This document shows positions 20,820 through 47,046 of a stretch of 64,000 bases of DNA, piece after piece. Both the position numbers and the translations under genes were made by a program. Every line of letters begins with the position of its first letter. Position 1 is the stretch's first letter. The DNA is from Watersipora subatra (lineage: Eukaryota; Bryozoa; Gymnolaemata; Cheilostomatida; Watersiporidae), in contig NC_088710.1 in assembly GCF_963576615.1 (NCBI RefSeq), positions 17,107,877 to 17,171,876 of the forward strand. Direction: 5' to 3'. The notes under the pieces are model-generated. The model ran no database searches. It was not told the DNA's origin and was given only the letters and a program-made list of their open reading frames with translations.

Positions 20820-22630
20820 AGTATGAACATTTGCGACTATTTATGGTTTCGGCATACAAAAAACTCAGAAGGTATCTCTTTCATATATAGAGGTATGATC
20901 TTATTTCGTAACTAAAAGTGTATCAGTATCTGGCTAATAACTGGCTAGCGAATAACAGAATAAAAGTTAAAACAATTCAACTCCTGAAGAGGAAATGACC
21001 ATTTGAAATCTTAGTACTCTCTGATAGGCTAGCACTGGGATTTGATGTAGGGCATTGGTGGATCAAGTAGTGGAAATGAAAGCTAGTTAAATTGGGCTCC
21101 ATTACATCTCCTCAACCTTTCTTCAAGTCTATTCTTTTAAACCCTGATAGTCTCACCAATAGGATTGCAAACATGTATAAAGACAAATTCCTGCAAGTTG
21201 CGCCAGAATTTTTAGTGGTTACTAACAAAGCTTTTTTGCTGTTTAGCAGTGAACGCAAGTTGATCACCATGGTAACATTCTGTAACAACAAAGAGAGAGA
21301 TTAAATGCTATCTAAGCATGAAATTAGGAAGCACAATGGCTTTAAATACTCATTTTTGGTAATTCCTATAATTTTATTTCAAGTAGCTTTGAGTGAAGCA
21401 ATAAATTTATTGTTTTTACTGGAGTTGAAGAGTTCTGGTTACCCTTGGCAGAAAGGAAATTAATTTTAAAACTAGTAGCTACAACCATGGTTCATGATCC
21501 AACCTTCCACATTGAGGATGAGTCATGGGAGCACCGCTGTTCACTAAAACTAGCAACCACAGAGATGATTTCTATTTGGAATATTATGAACTTCTCTCTT
21601 GCAGTCTTATGTTTTATGTCTGATCATTGACTTCCATGCTGCTTTGTTTTCTGACTTCTCTTGCTATTCGTTTTTTTAGTCTCTTTCACTTTATATAATG
21701 CTTAGCTACATCTTCGTATCTCAGCCTGAATCTGCCGTGTTTCCTCTTTCCTTCTGGCCCTATTAGGGGGATTACGAGGAGTTATGTCACTACTTTATAT
21801 GAGCTGCTGATGGAATACTGTGAAGGAAACTGCCAGTTTCCTTTACCTTCCACAAGGCAGTCAAATAACACCACCGCATGTTAAGTGGTAATCATATATA
21901 TTTAGTAAATAAATATATAAATATACATGCATGACAATCAAGGAGCTTACATGCAGAGCGTGTGCGCTACGACTCTGACTTTCGAACGATATCGTCACCC
22001 TTTTTATATTTTTAGTCGTAGCTTGGGCTCCGCCCCTTTTTTGTCCTTCTACACAGGCATCCTGTTGGTCCCTCGGTCTCTTCTCTTGTTCTCTTGGTCT
22101 CCTCTCTTGGTCTCTCGCCTTTCTCTCGGTAGCTCGAGCTGTTTCGGTTTCTCGCAGGCTCAGTCCTGTGACCGTGGTGGCCAGAGAGTTTGTTATTATG
22201 GCCCAGGTCACTATGCTGTGCCGTTATAATACATAACGCCTCCATAGAGTGTTTTGATTGATAGCTTTATGGAATACCAATTACCTAGCCAAATAACATA
22301 AAAAAAATATAAGATGCAGTTAAACTATTTGCTGAAACCAAAAAATTTTTCATTAGTTTTTAATAATTCTATTGAATGAACTCTTAATTTGATTGTACGA
22401 GTTTATATTACTAGTGACTAACAGTACAGTACAACCAGATAAACTAAAATATGTCAGTTTTACCACTTGTCTGTCAAATAATAGAAATAGAACAAGCGGC
22501 GCTATGAATTGTGTCGAGGGACACGGCTGCTATTATGCATTGAACACCTACAACTTTAGGATAAGTGCCACACGTAACCCTATAAGTTTTCAGTCGTTTC
22601 GGGTTCTGCTTTAATATGAAGATATATTTC
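20820..22630. other. intergenic DNA, no supported gene
   Basis: Open frames of 60-116 codons exist near 21092, 21445 and 22000 on both strands, but none has splice sites or family resemblance. The frames near 22000 come from a CT-rich (GA-rich on the minus strand) stretch. Confidence 0.45.
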
Positions 22631-22639
22631 TATTATGAT

Positions 22640-22780
22640 TCATTATACACTTGTTCAGACAAACAAGAGTGAGTAGACTGCACATCATGACACCTTGTAT
22701 ACCGGGGGGGGGAGGGCAGGGGTGGATATAATAAAACAAAGGTATCGTATAATGCCTGTACATCAAACTGGATGCTTTAC
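22640..22780 (+). pseudogene. decayed copy of the exon at 62742-62949
   Basis: From the acceptor-like TTGTTCAG the sequence ACAAACAAGAG, then CATGACACC, then CATAATGCCTGTACA-type blocks follow exon 14 of the secreted-protein gene in order and spacing. Here the exon has a G-run expansion near 22703, changed residues and a stop codon in the frame near 22731. Similarity fades after GGATGCTTT at about 22777. It is best read as a duplicated exon or gene fragment that has decayed. Confidence 0.65.
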
Positions 22781-22899
22781 AATTGTACCATAGAGTAGTA
22801 TTTCTCGAATACTTGGGCGACCGACCCCTGAGAATAAGACGAGGGTCAGTCAATGGAATGCATTTCACCTCGGGGAACATGCTTTTTTATGTTGATTGT

Positions 22900-23740
22900 T
22901 TTACTGTCCTATAATAAAGCGCAATTGCACTTCAGCTACATAACAATAATTAACAGTAATTAACAATAATACATAACAGCTACATAACAATAGGGTGCAG
23001 TGGGGCTCTCATTGACAGAGAGTGAACGCGGAGCATTAGAACTGTAGTGTAGGGTTTTGTCTGCACTGAACATGCATGCCACGGACAGAGTAGATGGAGT
23101 AGGAAGTCTGGTATATTTTCTGTTACCGTTAATAAAGTTATTATATGCAGTAAGTTGATCCGTATTTCTTTCATTCTTCTCTTTAACGCTAATAAAGATA
23201 TAATGTTATGCAGAGGTTTACTCATAAGAGTTTTATAAACAAGTGATACTATTTATAGTCATGGCAAGGGGTCCATGTTTTCTTGGCAAGGGATGGTTTC
23301 TTTCTGGATGTTGGGAAGGGGCAGGACGGTAAATTATTGAAAAGCGATTTAGAGGATGAGCTGTACAAACTCTTTTACCGACTCCAAAGACAAACGAATT
23401 GAACGCTAGAACAGAGAAATTTAACAACTCCATCAGCCTGCTCACAATCGTGTCATAAACACCCTTCAGTTTATGTGTAGCCTCACAAAGAACAAATATA
23501 GACTGTTATTTTAGTGTTTGTATTTTTTTAATTTTACTCACAATTGCCTTGACTGCAAACCGATAATTGATTAAATTATAAATAACAATGCAATCACACT
23601 TCCTGTGGTTCATGGCCATAAATTATCATGACAACCAAAATATGACAAATTTTATCAACTTTTTAAATAGCAATATTATTTCAGTTACATCGAAACAATG
23701 AAGCAAATTTTCCTAAAAATTATGTCAAATATTTTTTTCT
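22900..23740. other. intergenic DNA, nothing recognised
   Basis: No exon, RNA gene or mobile element terminus was recognised. Confidence 0.45.
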
Positions 23741-23744
23741 ATTG

Positions 23745-23939
<195 letters not shown>

Positions 23940-25725
23940 TGGACAAATTACGTGCATTGTTTAAAGTTTTACCTTTTTTCTTGGAGCTTTAATTGGTTTG
24001 TAAGAAAATAATTAAGAAACCTGTTTTCACCCGCTGACAAAGTTATTTTCGATTTTGCACTTTTGTACTTCAAAGTGACTTTTTTTGTATTACCAGTGTG
24101 CTAGTAGTGAGGTTAGCCTTCCATATTGTTGACTACACGGATGGTTTTAATAGTTACATGTATTTAATTGCGCCTGAATAAAATTGGCAAACAGGCAAAC
24201 CAAATAACGATGTGCGCTGAATAAGAATTATGTAAGAACAATAAATGAGAATGAATAGTACACAGAAGCTGATAGCAAATTTGAACATACAATTATTAGG
24301 GAGATATGTATTTTCCAATACTAGATGATGAATTAATGCCCCTGGTTATATAATATAGTATTATACAAAGTATTATATATCATCCACCCCTGTGGTCTAG
24401 CTGACAACCAGTTCTTGTATTCGTGTCAGAAGCTGAACCCCCGTAACTGCTTTGCTTTAAACTGAACTTGCATTTTCCAGATTTAACACCAAAGTGACCG
24501 GTATCATATTTGTTGTTAAACAGATTATGTTTAATGTTGCTATACAATATCTGTGACACAGTTAAAGGTTTCTCTATACTCTGCATGAATGTGCAGTTCA
24601 TGTGACTGACCTTGGAGCTTTGATCATTTTAACTTTTCCAGCTAGGACCAAAATAAGTTAGAAAATTGGAAATTGTAATTGAGTTTTCCAAATCAATTTA
24701 TGTTCATATTCCACATAATATGATGTCATGATTATTATTAAGGGATTTCTTAACCAGTTTGTATGACAGCTAAGATATTGTAGAATGAACGTATTTATAC
24801 TGTACTTGTGTTTGCCGATGTCAAAGCGCTGCCAAAAACAGTTTTTGGCAACTAGGACAGCAGGATACTAGAATATTTTTTATTTATTTTCTATGTTATC
24901 TTGTAGAGATAGATATAAAGTAAGATAGATATTGTTTTGGATTTTTCAACCATAAACTAACGACGTTTTGTTTTACGTGTTTTACTATAATCTTGTAATT
25001 ATTTTAATTTTGTCGGTTTTGTATAGAGTATTCTGTGTGGCTTAATCATCATCAAATAGCCACTCTCTTGAAGCAGTCATTGATGGACTAAAAAAGTTGA
25101 AAAATAAGCACCTTGAGGTACACCAGAAGATTACTTATAGTTAATTAGATATATTATAATTTATAGTTTATTGTCTGTATCATTCAGCTGAACAGTCGTC
25201 TTATTATGACTTACTATGTAAGGGTAAGTTTATTACCAGAAAGTAAACTTACTTCAGTAGATAGTTTTTATAATCTGCCTGTTGAGGTTAGTGCATATTT
25301 TGATCTTAGCAAAGCGTGCCCGAGCTGTAGATTCAGCGTTTCATAAAGGAAATTGTTTTCTCTTGACATAATTTACTGAATGCTTAGGAGACAACTCCTT
25401 CTTTAGCATGCTTTAGCTAATCATTAGTGGAACAATGACTTTTTGTTAAAACAGCCATAAAGTTGTTTGAGATGATCAGTATAAAACAAATGAACATTAC
25501 TATTAGTTTTTTATAATGTGAGTTAGGTTTTCTATGCCAATATCAGTGCTGTTTGAAACGTTATTGCAGTCATAATGGCTGCATAGAAATCGGTAAATAA
25601 CTTATACAAGAACATAAGACATAAAATAAGACAGGTCAAGGTCGAAAAGGGTTTATATTTATCTATAGTCCATTCATTGCTCAGTTTCTCCATAGATACA
25701 GTGATCTATGACACCAAAAATATAG
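23940..25725. other. intergenic DNA, nothing recognised
   Basis: AT-rich sequence downstream of the myosin light chain gene; no supported exon on either strand. Confidence 0.45.
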
Positions 25726-25729
25726 AACC

Positions 25730-25735
25730 TTTATT
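25730..25735 (-). terminator. candidate poly(A) signal of the myosin light chain gene
   Basis: TTTATT on the plus strand reads AATAAA on the minus strand, about 250 bases past the stop codon at 25987. Other signals may be used. Confidence 0.3.
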
Positions 25736-25986
25736 TTTATGAAGAATATAGACAATAATTTATGCTTGTTTCTGGTAGAGTGTGCAATGACTAATTCATG
25801 AAATTGTCAATTCTCTAAAAACAGATCACATCAGTCAAACACTAACCTCTCCATAACCGCTGTCTTTTTTATGAAAAGTACTATGTACTATTCTCGGTCA
25901 CAGAAGCCAATGTACCTACACTAGTTATAGAGGTGTTACTGAATGTATATAAATATACTATGCAATTGGAACTCGTGGCATTGAGG

Positions 25987-38604
<12,618 letters not shown>

Positions 38605-38737
38605 CTACCTGCTCACACGCACACACCATGCAGAGGACAGAAACCAAGTGCATTCCATAGCTTACAAATACACACGAGTGCCATGCAATAGATATGATCC
38701 TACATGTAGAAGCTTGAAAATCCCAAAGTGTTTCTAG

Positions 38738-39508
38738 CATGGGCTAGCCTAGTCCCGCACTCAAGGATTTCCGCCAAACCCACCAACCCCCACACACAAA
38801 ACACACAACACAAACAACAAGGTAAACTCACTAGTCGCGGTCTTCCGCACGAATATTCAAAAATACCAACAGATGCCAATTCTATCGGCCAAACACAACC
38901 AAACACAACTTACTAATGAATGAGCAACCTATTAATGTATCTGAATACTTCATATAAAATAGGCCAACCAAGTTGCATAATGGTTAATACCCATTTTTTC
39001 TCTGGAAATATACCTGCCCGCGATTTTTGGCCAAGAATAACCAGGGTTCATCATACACCGAAATGTCTCTCACGGGTTTCAGAGATAGTCCGTTATCTGG
39101 CATTATCGGCTGGGTCCATTGCTCCTGTAACGCCCGAACCTAATCTAAAGTACAGGCTACCTCCGGAACCCGTGAGAGACATTTCGGTATATGATGAACC
39201 CTGGTTATTCTTGGCCAAAAATCGCGGGCAGGTATATTTCCAGAGAAAAATGGGTATTAACCATTATGTAACTTGGTTGGCCTATTTTATATGAGGTATT
39301 CAGATACATTACTAGTTTGCCCATCCATTAGTAGGTTGTGTTTGGTTGTGTTTGGCCGATAGAACTGGCATCTGTTGATGTTTTTGAATATTCGTGCGAA
39401 AGACCGCGATTAGTGAGTCTACCATGTTGTTTGTGTTGTGTGTTTTGTGTGTGTGGGGATTGGTGGGTGTGACGGAAATCCTTGAGTGCGGGACTAGGCT
39501 AGCCCATG
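38738..39508. mobile_element. foldback (long inverted repeat) element, 771 bp
   Basis: The arms run 38738-39080 and about 39165-39508 with high identity, starting CATGGGCTAGCCTAGTCCCG, around an 84-bp loop. Exact 8-bp flanking duplications GTTTCTAG (38730-38737 and 39509-39516) show a transposition event. The 8-bp duplication and CA..TG ends suggest hAT-type mobilisation. No transposase is encoded; the long open frame at 38920-39294 is a by-product of the arms. It lies 140 bp upstream of the first myosin light chain start codon. Confidence 0.92.
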
Positions 39509-40030
39509 GTTTCTAGATTCACCCAACACAAAATCATTAGAACATTCTACAACTGATCTTTAGCTATCGAGATCTGTCTTAATCACTTATTGCTGTTTAA
39601 TCAATAGCCTAGGTTCTGGTAATTTGATGGAAATGTAGCCAATCTTTAGATGTTGATATTTAAAATAATTTTCCAGCTGAAAAATGTACATATATAATTA
39701 TACTATGACATATAATATAAAGAACACTTGGCTGTTAGTCAATCATTACAAATTTGTATCAAGCATATGTAGATCTGCTCTACTCCGTTTCGAACGATAA
39801 TAAATAATTGTTAGATAATTATGTATAATTATATATAATTATATTTAGTTATAATTATAGATTTATTGAGTTATTGTATAAATATAAATGTTGCTATATA
39901 ACTCAATACTGAACTAATAAGAGTACTGCTAACAGACCAACTATTTTTGCTGTTGAAGTTAGGGAAGTGCTTATAGTAAGGGGATAATATAGTGACACCC
40001 TCTGCTGCCTACTTTGGCCATAGGCTAGAC

Positions 40031-40400
40031 CAGTGATTCTTAACCTTGTTGGATGTTCTGAACGGCTACCAGTCTCATATGCATTTCACCGAGCCCTTCT
40101 TTATTGAAAAATAAAATATGATTTTCGACATTCAATAAAGGTACTGGTAAATATTTGACCGGTGCTCAAAAAGAACTGTATATTAACATCACTGTGTTTA
40201 AAGACAAAAGCCAATACAATACATAAACTCATCACAACAAACTACTTTTTTTTTATAAAAACTCGTCCTTGGAAATCAGTGTGACTTCAGCTGCTGCATG
40301 TAAGAGATCTCTTATGTGTCTTGACCTTTGCTGAACCCTTGAGACTGACTCATTGAACCACTACGGTTCGGTTCGATCAAACCCAGGTTAACAATCACTG
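40031..40400. mobile_element. non-autonomous hAT-like element, 370 bp
   Basis: The ends are CAGTGATTCTTAACC and GGTTAACAATCACTG, inverted with one change, a known hAT-type terminus. The right interior has GAACCCTTGAGACTGA and similar blocks common in such elements. Flanking sequence does not show a clean 8-bp duplication, so the copy may be old. Confidence 0.75.
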
Positions 40401-40648
40401 CTATAGAATATCTCACAGTTAACGGTGTGCTAAGGTCTGGTGCTGCTAGACCTTATACCTTAATTTAGTTGTTGTGTGATACACCATTTGTACACTGTAC
40501 TCTTATATATACAGCCAGAAAAATACAACCAAGATTCGGAAGGCAGTCTTATCACACTGTAATCCGAATGTTTGCTATAATAGCATCAGAAGTTTGAATG
40601 TTATTTCGAGCTTGCTTAGGTATAAAAGTCTAAACTGAATCTTGACAC

Positions 40649-40918
40649 GCTGACCCTAGACTAAGCGCTGACCCTAGTGCGCTGACCCTAGTGGGCTGAC
40701 CCTAGTGGGCTGACCCTAGTGGGCTGACCCTAGTAGGCTGACCCTAGTGCGCTGACCCTAGTGCCCTGACCCTAGTACGCTGACCCTAGTAGGCTGACCC
40801 TAGTGGGCTGACCCTAGTACGCTGGCCCTAGTGTGCTGGCCATAGTGTGCTGACCCGAGTGGGCTGACCCTAGTCTGCTGACTCCACTGCGCTGACCCTA
40901 GTGTACTGACCCCAGAGT
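40649..40918. repeat. 14-bp minisatellite, about 19 copies
   Basis: The unit GCTGACCCTAGTGG recurs with changes mostly in the last three bases. The CCCTAG core resembles but is not the animal telomere repeat. Confidence 0.95.
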
Positions 40919-40919
40919 C

Positions 40920-43660
40920 AGACCCAAGTGTATCTGACTCTGGGCTGCATATCCTAGTGTTGCCCACCTTAGTGTACAATGCTGTCTGATTTAACTTTTG
41001 TGAAAAGCAATTATTTGACTCCACCCTAGATAGAGAGATACTTTAACGAAGCCCTTTAGGAAGCCATGCGTAAATAAGTAAAATACTGCACCTGGAACAA
41101 TCTTTAAGGTGATCAGCCACTGTCCTTTACCAATATCCTTTCTTCCTATCTCTGCACCTGAACAGTTCTACCTCAGAGCAACTGAAGGCTTCGACTCAGA
41201 CCTAATCTAGAACAAGGCTCATTACACAAATCTGCAATAGAATGCTTTCTATTACTGGTTATGCTTTCATCTAATGTAAAGCCGCTACCTTATCATGATG
41301 CGTAATAGCGTTATTAGTGAGCCATTTACAGACACGCCCCAAATTAGGCGGAGTAAAGATTTCTTTACATGCTGTGACAACTCTTAAACTGTAATCTTAA
41401 TTTTGTTGAAGGAGTCTTTACATAAAAGCAGTGCATACCTACATGTATATAAATGACATTTGCTATCTGATATAAGAAGGTTGAGAAATAGAACAATAAC
41501 CAAAATATGGTTATAGGCATTAAAGAAGGTGTACTATCAAAACAACCACATTTATGTTCAATTAACCGTTTCCTGCCACTTTGGTAAATAGAGGGTTTTG
41601 CCGGTTGCTTACTCATTTTCATGAATGGCGTAATTTTCTTTTTGCGTAACTTGCGATTAAAATGATAGATTGGTGTGTATTTTTGCATTTATTGTGAGTA
41701 AGAGGTAATACAGCTACATATACAAACAAAAAGTTGCTTATTCTGTAACATATAGACACTAAATCTAGTAAAATGCCTAAATAACATCAATAAAATGATC
41801 TGATTCAGAGCCGCCCTTACTAATACCCGAATCAGAATCTACTCAAGTACATACCTGAAGGAGTTCACCTGATATATTCTATGCTTCCTTCACAGCAGGT
41901 CTTGTATTTGTTATATACTGTTTATATGTTATACTCGGCTATGATGTTGGCAAATAAAAATGCGGTAGAAAAAAATTGTTTACCTAAAACGTTAAAAGAA
42001 ACTTTGTAAATTCTATAGCAACAATTAGAAAATCATATTTGTGAGCATAACTTAGACTCTTGATTGTTATATGAAACTAGAGCAGTAAAAGTAAAGCCAT
42101 TTGAAACATTTTTAATGGGCTTTATTATTATTAGTTTCGATATTGAAATTTGACTATAGTCACCGATGACAAATTACTATAGGATCAACTATATTGTTAC
42201 ATGGCTGTGAATGAGTTAATTAATCTTGATGCCAAACTCTCCAAAATTGCCAAACCGTCTGAAGAAAAAAATCTGCATAGTTAGTAAATTTTTTTCAGAT
42301 TTCAGCAAAATAATAAAAGTGTAAGAGTTATTTTGTGGTATCTACTACCTATTTAGAATCAGGCTTTAACGCCCAGAACTGACTTCACTTACAATGCTAA
42401 CAGGATATCATTTCATGTTGCTGTTGATGCATATCACAAATATCAAGGAAAACCTACTGATTGCCTCATGTATGCTTGCAGCCATTTCCATGATTGGTAC
42501 TATGAACGAACAAATACTTTTGTAATCTAGTTGTACTAAAACTCTACAAGCCATGACCATTCCTTCTAGCTGAAGGTAATGCAATCAACCTTCTTCCATC
42601 AAATTTTAGAACTTTGTTACGAAGGAGTTTCCAGAAGCGTCGAAGCGCTTTAATGGTGTAAGAGGGTGATTTATTGATGGTTATTAGTCATCACTCGCTC
42701 TCTCAGAGATTCCATCAGTTTAATCCTTCAGATGATCCTTCAGACTTTAGTCATGTAAATTTAAAGAGACTGCGGAGAGACCTGTTGTTCAGTGTACCGT
42801 CACTCTTCTGCTCATCAACAGTACAAGCTCATGAAAGGTAAGTCTATCGTACGTATACAGTATCTCATGGATTCGATGCCAGACCACTTGTCAGTTTGCA
42901 TTTTCTACATGTGTCCCAGAGAACTATGTGCGGTAAAATATATCTACATATCTATCTATATATCTACTGCAATTTTCTGTCTATCTAGTGTATATATTGT
43001 ATTTACTGTATTACTGTATTTATTTATATACTGTATCTATCTATAGTTTAATAGGGGCACGCAATGAGCTACTGTTTGTACATATCTATGAATTTAAAGT
43101 TGTCCTGTACACACCACTTTCAACCATAGATGGTGGATATGGTATCAACTTGATTGATGACAGGATCCAATCAGAGCATGTTTAGTATTTGGACGTGTTC
43201 ATAAATAATTATGTGGGCATTTAGAGTTATCTGATGCCAACTACACATGCAGATTTGCTAACATTATAAAATTCTCTGAATTAATTGATGCAGTATTGTC
43301 TTGGCTTTCAGATAATATAAAATTTACTGCTTTCAAAATAGTAGCACTGGAGCTATGAAGCGCAACATGAGTAAATGACGGGACATCACAAGATGTCTCA
43401 TCATTTACGCATGTTTAGGAACATGTTTAGTGTTTACAGAATTATGTTTCTTATGTATGAAGAATTGGATTAGTATAGTCACAAATTTTGAATATTTATA
43501 AAGATCTCGAACAAGAAACCCGTCTCATCTACCATTGTGACAGTGAGAGGGTTAATCTGTCTTAATGCTCGTAGCAAAAGCTCGTAAACATGAAAAAGCA
43601 GTCAAATTGTCTGAAAACAAATCTATTTAATTGTTGAAAAAAAAATTTATATTCCAGCAA
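40920..43660. other. intergenic DNA, no supported gene
   Basis: A minus-strand open frame at 41365-41688 and a plus one at 42792-43046 are not backed by family resemblance. The second overlaps TATC/TATA simple repeats. A tiny possible exon ends at GAAAG/GTAAGT near 42838. Confidence 0.4.
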
Positions 43661-43671
43661 AATAATAAATA

Positions 43672-44671
43672 CAGTCAAACACGGATAACTCGAACTTCAC
43701 GGGACCGAGCGAAAGTGTTCGAATTATTAGAGCGTTCAAGTAATCAGAGCACTGTCACAAGTCCATGTATTTACTTATTTATTAGTAGACACATGTACAT
43801 ATACAAACTATAATATAAATCAAAAGCACAAATGGCTTGTTTCGAATTAAATGCTTCTAATGTAGAGTTTAAAACGTTTTTATCAAAAAGTATAGAGATT
43901 TTTCTATCACTTGAGATTGATTTGTTGTTTGAGGTGATATTATTGCCAGGACGTTTTTAGATTGACATTGGCAAAACTTGATTGTTGTTGAAATGCTCAA
44001 AAGAAAAGACATCAGTACATATACAAACTATAATATAAATCAAAAGCACAAATGGCTTGTTTCAAATTAAATGCTTCTAATGTAAAGTTTAAAAAGTTTT
44101 TATCAAAACGTATAGAGATTTTTTTATCATTTGAGATTGGTTTGTTGTTTGAGGTGATGTTATTGCCAGGACGTTTTTTAGATTGACATTGGCAAAACTT
44201 GATCATAGTTGAAATGCTCCGAAGAAAAGACATCTTTTTCTTTTGAGTGTTTTACCCACGATCAATTTTGCCGATTTGTCTTGAAGTTTATGCAAAGATT
44301 ACCTCACTTTACCTTGCTTCCGAAGGGCGAACGCTAATATAATATTGCTAATATAAGCGGATGTTTGGTATAAATCAAATTTCACCAAACCTTTAGAAAA
44401 GTCGTTGACAAAAATATTTTGCCGATGGTGGTAATAACGACACTTATGAATTACGAAAAGTTGAGGTTTACCTCTATGGCTTGGAATAAAGTGATTTTCT
44501 AAAGCGATAACAACCGTTTCGGTAGCCGTTGGGCAAAAAACAGTTTGAGTTAACAGTGTTGAGTTCGAGTTATCTATAGCAATTTATCATTACGTGGGAA
44601 CGGACCAAAGAAACCGTTCGAATTAACCATGTGTTCGAGCTATCCGTGGGCGAGTTATTCATGTTTCACTG
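43672..44671. mobile_element. non-autonomous pogo-like element, exactly 1000 bp
   Basis: The ends CAGTCAAACACGGATAACTC and GAGTTATTCATGTTTCACTG are inverted repeats with three changes, and TA flanks both (43670-43671, 44672-44673). A 220-bp internal tandem duplication runs from 43795 to 44234, with ATACAAACTATAATATAAAT starting at 43801 and 44021. No transposase frame is present. A truncated relative lies at 13456-14022. Confidence 0.88.
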
Positions 44672-46365
44672 TATTTAGAAGTCACATGAGCTGTAGCAGC
44701 CATTGAGAACCAGGCTTTAACACTTACAATTCTAACAGGAAATATTTTAATGTTGCTGTTGTTATTTTTGTTAATGCAAAAGCTCTCACAATCTTTTTAC
44801 AATTATGAGGAATATATAATACGAATCTGAATATCACAAGTATATCACATGTATATCACAAGTATATAACATGAATATCACCATGTTAATTATATGTATA
44901 TCACATGTATATCACATGTGAATCCATCAAGTAGGGAAATGGAAAGCTCCTTAATATTAGCACTGTTCAGTCTGTCTACTACCAGAAGGGATATTCTCTA
45001 AATTACAAAAATTTTAAATTCATCAATTTTAAACCATGTGTCGTAATAATATGTACAGTTTATATATCATGCTGATTTGAAACTGACAAGACTGGAGTAG
45101 TGGCACAGGGTTAGACATTACAGTGGACCCAAAGGCTAGGCTATTAGAGAAGGTATACCAACTGCATTCGATACAGCAAATTAATTGCTTTCTTTTTTTT
45201 ATATAAATTAGGAATCAATTGTCTTGCCTTTCATTGTTAAGGATAGTTAACCAGTTTATTCCTGTTGAACTCAACTTCATTTTTTGGCTTAGTTCAGTTC
45301 TTTTACTCAGCAAATGTTTTTTAACCATGTTTAGAATTGGCAGAATTTTATTAGTTTTATTTGATCCATAAATACACTTTATTGGAATTTGATTGGTCAA
45401 AGCTAGATATGGTATGCTGTAGTGATAGTAGCATTTATGCAAGTAGAGATAACTCTCAAATAACTTAATGTGAAATATTTACAATATTTGAAAATTGAAT
45501 GAACTGCAAATTTTAACCTCAAAGTTTCTGTAAGTTTTCTTTCTGGAAGTTTTTCTTCCATTTTCCTCCTTTGATTAATAGTCAGTGTAGCTGGGAGTCT
45601 ATTGTGATGAAGTCACCTGAAACATGTTTCTAGGCATAAAAATTGCGGGTGTTGGCTGCCGATGACAGCTACCCTAGCTAAACTGCGAAGTTTAGGGTGG
45701 CAAACACAGCGTTCCCTAAAAATTACAAACAATGGTAACTGGGCTTTCAAGAAAATCACTGCTCTATTTCCCTTTGTGGCGCTGGAGATCTAACTACAAC
45801 TTATGTACTGTGTTGTGTTCTTCTCCTGCTGGGAAACCACAAGCATATTTCCTAAAGTCTTGTAATTAATCAATGTCGTTACTCAACAGAGTATTATTAA
45901 AGATCGTGAAACCATAAATCACTAAACTAAAATGGTGATTGTCTCACTATGCACGCTCATATGATACACTGTTGGGCTGCTTTAAGCTCAACTAGGCGTA
46001 AACTATTACGTGTACATATAAACAAACAATGAGCTCATCGAAGAACGTGTCATCTACTGGAGGAAATTGTGAAATTCCCATTTAAAACTTTGGAAAAAAA
46101 CATTCAGAGTTGACGTCCGAAACCGTGTGCAAATATTCAAAGATGGTATAAATATTAAAATATAGGCATTAGGATGTGGTTAAGCTTTTCGTGGCACAAA
46201 CAAGCGGCTCATGAAACGCTAAGTTCGCTAAGCAACGACAATTGCAAACCAAGCAGAAAGTTTAATTACTACCAAATGCTAGTTGGTCCTAAGTGAATGA
46301 TTTAGAGGGGCTGTCTATCCATGTAAAACTGTGTTAGGAATAAGGGCTTATCATAAATGACTTAC

Positions 46366-46410
46366 CCAGTTGTACAACTTGCAAAGTTACTGTAGTTATT
46401 GTGGTGAGAA
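46366..46410 (-). CDS. weak candidate exon
   Basis: On the minus strand TACAAAACAG precedes a 45-base block reading LTTITTVTLQVVQL that ends at a strong donor (CTGG/GTAAGT). Its phase fits the candidate at 46645-46703. The product is unknown and the pair could be chance. Confidence 0.2.
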
Positions 46411-46644
46411 CTGTTTTGTACATAAAACATAACGTTTCATGCCACCTATACGAAAGCTTGTTAAAAATGTCATACCAATTTAGAAAGAAACCCCATTTGT
46501 GATAAAAACTAATGTTATAACAACAATTATAAAAATGTGACGGTAACTGAGGGCAGCAGTTGTCGCGAACAGACAACTCTGAAATGAAGCTGAAGTTTAT
46601 ATTTAAATACCGGTACCCAACAGATCTGTCTAAATAAGACCTAC

Positions 46645-46703
46645 CTTTAAGCTGTTCGATGCTGCTGTTCTGTGCCTGGAATTTTTTCAAATAAACTAAA
46701 GTG
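46645..46703 (-). CDS. weak candidate exon
   Basis: On the minus strand TTTTTAG precedes a 59-base block reading TLVYLKKFQAQNSSIEQLK and ending at AAAG/GTAGGT. It leaves one base, matching the entry phase of the 46366-46410 block. There is no recognised product. Confidence 0.2.
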
Positions 46704-46975
46704 CTAAAAATAAAAAATTTTTAATTAAATTTTTAAGAGGTTAGACGAATCCTGTGAATCACTCTTCACTATCAGTCCAGCCTAGTAGTTAGCTTATTAT
46801 TAGTGATGTCAGCCCATAGTTAGGCATGCCAACTTATAAAAGCCATACAGAGAAAATGGTCCGTTTGTACTAAACTGTCTTTCGCAAATGATGATATACA
46901 GTGATTCTATTAAACCCTTTATAGTTGGATAGATGTACCAGTGACTGGAGTCAGGCGAGTTACTTTGAGTATTAG

Positions 46976-47046
46976 TTTCAACCATAGACCTATTAACTAT
47001 ACTATACTATTAACTATATGTATAGTTAATAGGTCTATGGTTTCAA
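46976..47046. mobile_element. short hairpin element with 6-bp direct flanks
   Basis: The perfect arms CCATAGACCTATTAACTATA plus C (46982-47002) and their complement (47020-47040) are flanked on both sides by TTTCAA. The arrangement mirrors the hairpin at 2891-2930. Confidence 0.75.

Noticed and set aside
38920..39294. A 124-codon plus-strand open frame
   Set aside because: It lies wholly within the two arms and loop of the foldback element and is explained by the inverted repeat.
40649..40918. Interstitial telomere repeat
   Set aside because: The 14-bp unit contains CCCTAG but never consecutive telomeric hexamers.
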